DNA of 11,233 bases from an uncultured Collinsella sp. (GTDB taxonomy: Bacteria; Actinomycetota; Coriobacteriia; Coriobacteriales; Coriobacteriaceae): positions 1 to 11,233 of the forward strand of contig USCS01000036.1 of the NCBI GenBank assembly GCA_900552875.1, written 5' to 3'. A program made the position numbers and the translations under genes. Below the pieces are notes generated by a model that worked only from the letters and a program-made list of their open reading frames with translations, was not told where the DNA came from and did not search any database. Of the stretch, positions 6,537 through 11,233 are shown one piece after another. Numbering within the stretch: the stretch's first letter is position 1; each line of letters begins with the position of its first letter.

Positions 6537-6746
6537 TTAGATTGCTCTTGCCTGTTCGGGGAACGCCTTGTCTAGGGATGCTTGGAGCTTTTCGAAGGAT
6601 GCTCGTAAGTTGAGGCTCTGATCGGCTGAGCGCTTGGTTTTTGTGGTGGGGGAGTCGAGGAGGCCGTCTCTCTGTGTCGGGGGGAAGGAGAAAAGGTCTG
6701 CATGTTTTAGGGATGGCTGCTGTGCTGCGTCATTGGAAGAATGCAT
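6537..6746 (-). CDS. Small ORF of unknown function (69 aa)
   Basis: This 69-aa frame is not recognised as any family. It is supported by the sequence GAGGAGG (6757-6763 on the + strand read in reverse) about 10 bases before its ATG at 6746, an unusually good Shine-Dalgarno. It is soluble, without a membrane segment or signal peptide. The N-terminal half is rich in S, P, T and Q. The last 25 residues (from LNLRASFEK to PEQARAI) could form one amphipathic helix. The TAA of a short upstream frame ending NLLVDIEEAA overlaps its leader, so it may be the second half of a decayed gene or a coupled small gene. It ends 25 bases before the AraC-type gene on the same strand. It could be a real small gene, a remnant, or chance. 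Confidence 0.4.
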   Translation of the reverse strand: MHSSNDAAQQPSLKHADLFSFPPTQRDGLLDSPTTKTKRSADQSLNLRASFEKLQASLDKAFPEQARAI

Positions 6747-6999
6747 GCTTATGCGGCCTCCTCGATGTCCACCAAAAGATTGCGCACGGGTGTGCTGCTA
6801 GGTCCCGTGCGTTGGCAGTATTATGCCGCGGCTGCTGCAAAGAAGCGCTAAAGAAAGGCTTAATGAGGTTTGATGTAACCATGAAACCGCAGGTCATAGG
6901 TATTGAGTAACACTCTTGAAAGGTTTTGAGCTTAAGGGCTTTCTAAGGTTTGTGGCGCGGATGTGACTTGCCTGTGTGGGGCGTGTGGACGGCTCGTTC
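6747..6999. other. Intergenic stretch without a recognisable gene
   Basis: Between the small ORF and the Nudix-Vsr gene I see no complete gene. On the minus strand a short frame (about 6749-6820) ends NLLVDIEEAA and begins just after a stop, with no good start codon, and may be the 3' relic of a gene. A hairpin at 6783-6811 is listed separately. No T-tailed terminator for the Nudix-Vsr gene was found. CATAATAC near 6820 (minus strand) resembles a -10 but has no convincing -35. Confidence 0.4.
6783..6811. promoter_or_regulatory. Strong hairpin upstream of the small ORF
   Basis: CGCACGGG (6783-6790) and CCCGTGCG (6804-6811) are perfectly complementary around a 13-base loop. No T tract follows on either strand, so this is not a normal terminator. 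On the minus strand it lies in the leader 37-65 bases ahead of the 69-aa ORF. It could be an mRNA structure or an operator, or part of a decayed gene. Confidence 0.35.
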
Positions 7000-7989
7000 C
7001 TAGCGCTGCGGCTCTGCGGCGCGCACCTGCTCGATGACCTTTTCCATCGTGGCGTCGATGCGGTCTTTTTTGAGCTCGCATTCCCAGATGGTTATGGGTG
7101 TCCAGCCCATTTGAGTGAGTGCTGTCACGGCAGCGCGGTCGCGCTCGACGTTGCGGCGAAACTTTGCTTCCCAAAACTCAACGTTGCGCTTGGGCTGGCT
7201 AGGGTTGCATTTGGGACAGCGGTGCCAAAAGCAACCGTTGACGAAGATGGCGATCTTGCGGCCGGGGAAGGCGATGTCGGGCTTGCCGGGAACCTTCCAT
7301 TCCAAGCGATAACCCGTAAGGCCCGCTTCGCGCAGGCGCTGTCGTACGAGCAGCTCGGGCTTGGTGTTGGCGCGTTTGTTGCCTTTCATGGACTTTTTGA
7401 TGGCGGCGCGACGGCGGACCAGTTCGCGCTCGTCAGCGGAGAGGTCCGAGGTGTCGATGCCGTCGAGCAGACCGGGCTTGGGACGCTTTTTGCTGCGGCG
7501 CTTAGGTGCGCGCTTGGGCTTGGTGGCGGGCTTGTCGGTCGCGGTGGCCTCGGCGTCGTTGGCAGTGCTGTTGGCCTCAAGCCGGTCTTCCTTCAGCTCA
7601 ATCAGGGCATCAATGAGCCCCTTGTCGGCGGGCATCCATTCCACCGTGGCAAGCGAGGTGCGTGGAATCCAGCGGATATCGAGCTGGCGGTCGTGCTTCT
7701 GAGGCTCATCGGATTCATCGGCGAGCGAGCAGTAGTAGCACTCCATGGAGAGATGAAAATCGGGGTAGTCATACTCAACGGTATAGAAATCGCGCAGGTT
7801 GGTGACTTTTACCTGCAGCTCTTCCATGAGTTCGCGGCGCACGGCGTCTTCGGGCGTCTCGCCGCGCATGAGCTTGCCACCGGGGAACTCCCAAAGTCCC
7901 TGCATGTCGCCATAGCCGCGCTGCACGGCCAGTAGCTCGTCGGATCCTTCCTTGCGAATGATCCCAGCGGCAACATGAACAGTCTTCAA
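7000..7989 (-). CDS. Nudix hydrolase (MutT-type) fused to Vsr-type mismatch endonuclease
   Basis: The 329-aa protein joins two DNA-maintenance domains. Residues 1-132 are a MutT-like Nudix hydrolase (8-oxo-dGTP or related pool sanitation). The Nudix box at 38-60 reads G-x5-E44-x7-R52-E53-L-x-E56-E57, but the late Gly is Q59. WEFPGGKL (33-40) is typical of MutT. Residues 133-190 form an A/T/K/R-rich linker with a basic stretch (KPKRAPKRRSKKRPKP). Residues 191-329 are a Vsr endonuclease, which nicks 5' of T in T:G mismatches left by 5-methylcytosine deamination. It has ANTKPELLVRQRL, PGKPD (D238, catalytic Asp), VNGCFWHRCPKC (N251 where E. coli Vsr has H64; H256 equals H69; zinc-type C258 and C261), NVERDR and IWECEL (C304). 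The start is TTG at 7989 with GAGAGGA 6 bases upstream. The open frame extends to 8574, but that part is antisense to the ABC ATPase. No cytosine methyltransferase is visible nearby. Confidence 0.9.
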   Translation of the reverse strand: MKTVHVAAGIIRKEGSDELLAVQRGYGDMQGLWEFPGGKLMRGETPEDAVRRELMEELQVKVTNLRDFYTVEYDYPDFHLSMECYYCSLADESDEPQKHDRQLDIRWIPRTSLATVEWMPADKGLIDALIELKEDRLEANSTANDAEATATDKPATKPKRAPKRRSKKRPKPGLLDGIDTSDLSADERELVRRRAAIKKSMKGNKRANTKPELLVRQRLREAGLTGYRLEWKVPGKPDIAFPGRKIAIFVNGCFWHRCPKCNPSQPKRNVEFWEAKFRRNVERDRAAVTALTQMGWTPITIWECELKKDRIDATMEKVIEQVRAAEPQR

Positions 7990-8090
7990 CAGGAGTCCTC
8001 TCTCGATATCAACACGTGGCAGGCTAGCTACCCGTACCTTACACAACGGTAAGGCAAGCGTAAGCCATATCGATGGTAGCTGACTCGTCT

Positions 8091-8126
8091 TCTTGCGACT
8101 ATAGATGCCGTAGACTAATCGCAAGA
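8091..8126 (+). promoter_or_regulatory. Dyad around the putative promoter of the ABC transporter operon
   Basis: TCTTGCGA (8091-8098) and TCGCAAGA (8119-8126) are a perfect 8-base inverted repeat with a 20-base centre holding the AT-rich CTATAGAT. The right arm runs into the AAAGGA ribosome binding site of the ATPase gene. It may be an operator for the transporter, or a leader hairpin masking the ribosome binding site. A second dyad, CCTTAC-N6-GTAAGG, lies at 8037-8054 between the divergent genes. No -35/-10 pair can be fixed by eye. Confidence 0.4.
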
Positions 8127-8137
8127 AAGGACTCGGT

Positions 8138-8923
8138 ATGCAAACCACGCACATGGCGACCCCGGTACTGGAGGTCGCGCATCTCGAAAAGGTATACGGC
8201 GCGTTGGGCAACGTGACCTGCGCGCTCAACGACGTCAGCTTTACCGTCAACCGCGGCGAATTCGTTGGCATCATGGGCGCCTCGGGCTCGGGCAAGTCGA
8301 CGTTGCTCAACTGCGTGTCGACCATCGATAGCGCCACAAGTGGCACGATCCGCATCAACGGGCAGGACGTAACACGCATGAAGCAGGCTAAGCTTTCGCA
8401 GTTCCGCCGCGAGGAGCTCGGCTTTATCTTCCAGGATTCTAACCTGCTCGATACGCTCACGGCACGCGAGAACATCGCCCTGCCGCTCACTATCGCCCGC
8501 ACAAACTCGGCAGAGATTTCGACTCGCGTGCAGGATGTGGCAGCGCGCCTGTCCGTGAGCCAGGTGCTCGACAAATATCCCTACCAGATGTCCGGTGGCC
8601 AGCAGCAGCGCGTTGCCGCCTGTCGCGCGCTCGTCACCGACCCCACCATGATCATGGCCGACGAGCCCACCGGCGCCCTCGATTCTAAAAGCGCTCGTCT
8701 GCTGCTCGAGAGCTTGGAGGCCCTTAACCGCCGCCTACGCGCCACGGTGCTCATGGTCACGCACGACAGCTTTGCCGCCAGCTACACGAGCCGTGTGCTG
8801 TTTATCCGCGACGGCAAGATCTTCACCGAGCTGCGCCGCGGCGACACCGACCGCCGAGAGTTCTTCGACCGCATTATGGAGGTCGTTGCCATGATGGGCG
8901 GTGAGGGCTCCGATGCTCTGTAA
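8138..8923 (+). CDS. ABC transporter ATP-binding protein (BceA/MacB-like)
   Basis: The 261-aa protein is the cytoplasmic ATPase of an ABC system of the BceA/LolD/MacB type. All motifs are intact: Walker A GASGSGKST at 47-55, Q-loop FIFQDSNLLDTLTARENI (Q99) at 97-113, signature MSGGQQQRVAACRAL at 151-165, Walker B MIMADEPTGALD at 171-182 and switch H209 in VTHD. The C-terminal tail (REFFDRIMEVVAMMGG) is of the kind seen in BceA proteins. The ATG at 8138 has AAAGGA at 8126-8131. Its stop (8921-8923) overlaps the permease start by 11 bases, implying translational coupling. In Firmicutes, BceAB-type pairs remove or sense bacitracin and other cell-wall-active peptides and work with a BceRS two-component system. 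No such system is present before the window ends, so substrate and regulation are open. Confidence 0.95.
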   Translation: MQTTHMATPVLEVAHLEKVYGALGNVTCALNDVSFTVNRGEFVGIMGASGSGKSTLLNCVSTIDSATSGTIRINGQDVTRMKQAKLSQFRREELGFIFQDSNLLDTLTARENIALPLTIARTNSAEISTRVQDVAARLSVSQVLDKYPYQMSGGQQQRVAACRALVTDPTMIMADEPTGALDSKSARLLLESLEALNRRLRATVLMVTHDSFAASYTSRVLFIRDGKIFTELRRGDTDRREFFDRIMEVVAMMGGEGSDAL

Positions 8924-11150
8924 ACTCGCTTGGGGCAACGTCCGCCGTGCCGGCCGCGACTACCTCGTCTACCTTTTGACGCTCACCCTGGGCGTTACGG
9001 TTTTCTACGCCTTTAACACCATCTCGATGCAGGTCGACATCGCCGGAATCGATGAAAAGGGCTTGGCGCAGGTAATGGGCAGCATGCTCGGCGACCTGAC
9101 GTACTTTTTGGCCGGTGTCATGGCCTTTTTGATGGTGTATGCCAATAACTTCATCATGAAACGCCGCAAGAAGGAGTTTGGCCTGTACCAGGTGCTCGGC
9201 ATGGGGCGTGGGCGCGTCGCCACGATCATGGCGCTCGAGACCGTGATTGTCTCGGTCGTGGCCTTTGTCGCCGGCATTGTGCTGGGTGTGGGACTCTCCC
9301 AGCTCATGACGTTCTTTACGGCCTCGCTTTTTAAGACACAGATCGCCAATTTCCACTTCTTTTTCTCGGTGCATGCGTTCAATCTGACCCTTGCCTGCAT
9401 GCTCGTAATGTTTGTGCTCACGCTACTGCTGAACCTTCGCGCCGTGCGTCGTACCAAACTCATCGAGCTTATGGGTGCCGAGCGTCGCAACGAGAGCATC
9501 AAGACGCGCAACCCCTGGATCGCGATTGCCATCTTTGCCGTGGGCGTGGTGCTTGTGGGCGTGGCCTATTACCGTCTGCTACGTGATGGGTTCCCGCTAA
9601 CCGCGACGGACAGCAAGCTGCAAGAGGCTATGAACCAGTTTGGTATTACGACCGCTATGGTTACCGTGGGCACCTTTGCCCTGTTCTGGGGACTCTCGGG
9701 CATGCTCATCAAGCTGCTGCAGAGCCTGCGCAGCGTGTATTGGCGCGGCCTCAACATGTTTACCGTGCGCCAGCTTGCGGCCAAGGTCAACACGGTGTGC
9801 TTTTCGATGGGCGTCATCGCGATGCTCCTGTTTTTGGCCATCACCTCGGTGACGTGCGGTATGTCGATTGCCAATGTGATGAACGAAAACCTGGAGCGCT
9901 ATAACCCTGTTGACGTGTCTCAGACGTATGTCTATTACACGCCCGATACGCTCGACTACTACAAGGAGTATGTCAATCCGTCTGAGGCCGATCGCATGGT
10001 GCTGGCCGATGCAACGGTCGATTTGTACGCTGCATGGCATGGCGATCGTAAAGATCCCGATAACGTTGCAGACGGTATTAAGGGCAAGTCGGCGGACAAC
10101 AACGACGAGACCGGCAAGAAGGTCAATATCGCCGATGTTGCCGGTGAGCATGTGCAGATCGATTCGTATCTGAGTTACCCGCTTGGCGGCTCGGGCCCCT
10201 CGGTGGTGGCGGGTGAGATGTGCAAGGCTATGGGAGAAAAGCTTCCCAAGGCGCTCGAGGGAAGCAACGCCGATGCGATGGGTCTGTATGTGACGCCGGC
10301 GAGCCAGTACAACAAACTGCGCCAGATGATGGGCGAGGAGCCGGTGAGCATTGGCCGCGACCAGTACTTGCTTACGTGTGATATGGGCGGTGAGCTGGGC
10401 GACCTGTACACCAAATATATGGCCGGCGGCCATGCCCTCACCTTGGGCGGGCATGAGCTCAAGCCCGCAACCGATAAGTCGGACGAGGACACGGCGGCCA
10501 TCGCCAACTCGGCGATGGGCAGCAATCCCGGTACCGTGGTCGTAGCCGATGAGCTGCTGTCCCAGCTTAATCTGCAACCGTATTCCAGTAATCTGCTCGT
10601 TAATTACAAACAGGGTATGGATACGACCGAGGCAGACGAGAACATCAAATACACCTTGCTCGACAATCTGCTCGTTGACGGCAAGGAGCCGGGGTCGTGG
10701 GGAGTCTTCATCATGCGTTCCGAGATGTACACGCAGGCGGCGCAGATGAACGGCATGATTAGCTATTTGGCCATCTACATTGGCTTTGTACTGGTCGTTG
10801 CGTGCGCGGCGATACTGTCGATCCAGCAGCTCTCCAATGTGGCCGACGGCAGCCGCAGCTATCGTGTGCTGGCACAGATCGGCTGTGACGACCGCCAGAT
10901 CCGCCATTCGGTGATGGCGCAGCAAGCGGTATTCTTCCTGTTCCCGCTGGCAGTGGGCCTGGCGCACTCCTTTGTGGCACTTAAGGTGATCATCGAGCTG
11001 GTGAGCATATTCGGAGATATGAGCATCGGTGGCACCGTGGGCCTCACCTGTGCAATCTTCCTGGCAGCCTACGGCGGCTACTTCCTGGTGACCTACCTCA
11101 TGAGCGCCGGCATGGTACAAGCTGCCATCGCCACCCGTTACAGTGAGTAA
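8913..11150 (+). CDS. ABC transporter permease, FtsX/BceB-like, 10 transmembrane helices
   Basis: The 745-aa protein has the BceB layout: ten predicted helices at about 18-38, 58-80, 103-131, 150-175, 201-221, 247-269, 296-318, 614-637, 668-694 and 705-731, with a roughly 295-residue extracellular domain (319-613) between helices 7 and 8. FtsX-like segments surround helices 2-4 (MKRRKKEFGLYQVLGMGRGRV at 82-102 is the coupling-type motif) and 8-10 (NVADGSRSYRVLAQIGCDDRQI). BceB proteins are usually nearer 650 aa, so the extracellular domain is on the large side. This domain is where substrate or lipid-bound peptide recognition is expected. I chose ATG 8913, with GAGGG at 8902-8906, over GTG 8901, which would add only four residues (749 aa). 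It overlaps the ATPase gene by 11 bases. It would form the membrane half of the transporter, with two permease-like halves in one chain. Confidence 0.94.
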   Translation: MLCKLAWGNVRRAGRDYLVYLLTLTLGVTVFYAFNTISMQVDIAGIDEKGLAQVMGSMLGDLTYFLAGVMAFLMVYANNFIMKRRKKEFGLYQVLGMGRGRVATIMALETVIVSVVAFVAGIVLGVGLSQLMTFFTASLFKTQIANFHFFFSVHAFNLTLACMLVMFVLTLLLNLRAVRRTKLIELMGAERRNESIKTRNPWIAIAIFAVGVVLVGVAYYRLLRDGFPLTATDSKLQEAMNQFGITTAMVTVGTFALFWGLSGMLIKLLQSLRSVYWRGLNMFTVRQLAAKVNTVCFSMGVIAMLLFLAITSVTCGMSIANVMNENLERYNPVDVSQTYVYYTPDTLDYYKEYVNPSEADRMVLADATVDLYAAWHGDRKDPDNVADGIKGKSADNNDETGKKVNIADVAGEHVQIDSYLSYPLGGSGPSVVAGEMCKAMGEKLPKALEGSNADAMGLYVTPASQYNKLRQMMGEEPVSIGRDQYLLTCDMGGELGDLYTKYMAGGHALTLGGHELKPATDKSDEDTAAIANSAMGSNPGTVVVADELLSQLNLQPYSSNLLVNYKQGMDTTEADENIKYTLLDNLLVDGKEPGSWGVFIMRSEMYTQAAQMNGMISYLAIYIGFVLVVACAAILSIQQLSNVADGSRSYRVLAQIGCDDRQIRHSVMAQQAVFFLFPLAVGLAHSFVALKVIIELVSIFGDMSIGGTVGLTCAIFLAAYGGYFLVTYLMSAGMVQAAIATRYSE

Positions 11151-11225
11151 CTCACCCAGTTTGGAATTATCGTAGGTTGAGCATAAGTCAGCGAAAACGC
11201 CCCTAAGCGAGCAAGGTGACGTGAA

Positions 11226-11233
11226 AGAGGAGG
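11226..11233 (+). promoter_or_regulatory. Ribosome binding site of a gene beyond the window
   Basis: The window ends in AGAGGAGG, a near-perfect Shine-Dalgarno 75 bases after the permease stop. A + strand gene very probably starts within about 15 bases past the edge. No terminator is visible between 11151 and 11225, so it may belong to the transporter operon. A two-component system gene would fit a Bce-type module, but that is a guess. Confidence 0.5.

Noticed and set aside
6641..6910. 89-aa + strand frame
   Set aside because: No ribosome binding site or family motif, and it overlaps the better supported minus-strand small ORF.
6976..7935. 319-aa + strand frame opposite the Nudix-Vsr gene
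   Set aside because: It is a mirror of a frame with two intact conserved domains. It has no motif of its own and no ribosome binding site.
7990..8574. N-terminal extension of the Nudix-Vsr frame into the ABC gene
   Set aside because: The open frame continues by chance antisense to the ATPase. The extension is S/R-rich without motifs, and the TTG at 7989 with GAGAGGA marks the start of Nudix homology.
9597..11120. 507-aa open frame on the minus strand opposite the permease gene
   Set aside because: It lies wholly antisense to a clear membrane protein gene. It is rich in H, R and Q, as expected for the antisense frame of GC-rich coding DNA. It shows no family motif and has no ribosome binding site.

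Overview
The window looks like chromosome of a fairly GC-rich anaerobic gut actinobacterium of the Coriobacteriia, most likely Collinsella or a close relative. That is an inference. It rests on the codon use, a stand-alone flavodiiron protein (an oxygen/NO-scavenging enzyme typical of anaerobes), and intergenic hairpins of the CCACCACAAAGG...CCTTTGTGGTGG type, which I associate with Collinsella. No rRNA, tRNA, CRISPR array, transposase or phage gene is visible.

Layout from left to right. (1) 60-1091 (+): LacI-family sugar-type repressor. (2) 1221-2381 (+): A-type flavoprotein (flavodiiron protein) behind an extended -10 promoter. (3) 2403-2671: gene-free nested repeat block between convergent genes. 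Two mirror-image hairpins enclose two tandem palindromes with TGTAACA/TGTTACA arms. (4) 2676-3479 (-): DeoR-family repressor, divergent from (5) 3815-4672 (+): class II ketose-bisphosphate aldolase that reads more like GatY/KbaY (tagatose-bisphosphate) than FbaA. They share an AT-rich 335-bp control region. (6) 4706-4830: 125-bp palindromic element with a terminator hairpin in its centre, again between convergent genes. (7) A minus-strand run, in transcription order: a small unrecognised ORF (6746-6537), an AraC-family regulator with a cupin sensor (6511-5573), and a HAD-family phosphatase (5516-4911) whose C-terminus appears frameshifted by one base. (8) 7000-7989 (-): a MutT-type Nudix hydrolase fused to a Vsr-type mismatch endonuclease. 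(9) 8138-11150 (+): a BceAB-type ABC transporter, i.e. an ATPase and a 10-helix FtsX/MacB-fold permease with a large extracellular domain, the two reading frames overlapping.

Three transcription-control genes (LacI, DeoR, AraC) sit beside carbohydrate or phosphate metabolism enzymes, which suggests local sugar control. The DeoR/aldolase pair is the clearest regulator-target candidate. The Nudix-Vsr fusion would join nucleotide-pool sanitation to mismatch nicking in one polypeptide. The BceAB-like pair is probably a peptide-antibiotic resistance or sensing module. Its usual two-component system is not in the window, and the window stops on a strong ribosome binding site for a further + strand gene.

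The most interesting items are the Nudix-Vsr fusion with its altered family residues, the two complex intergenic palindromic elements, and the one-base frameshift in the HAD gene. I found no wholly new multi-gene system.
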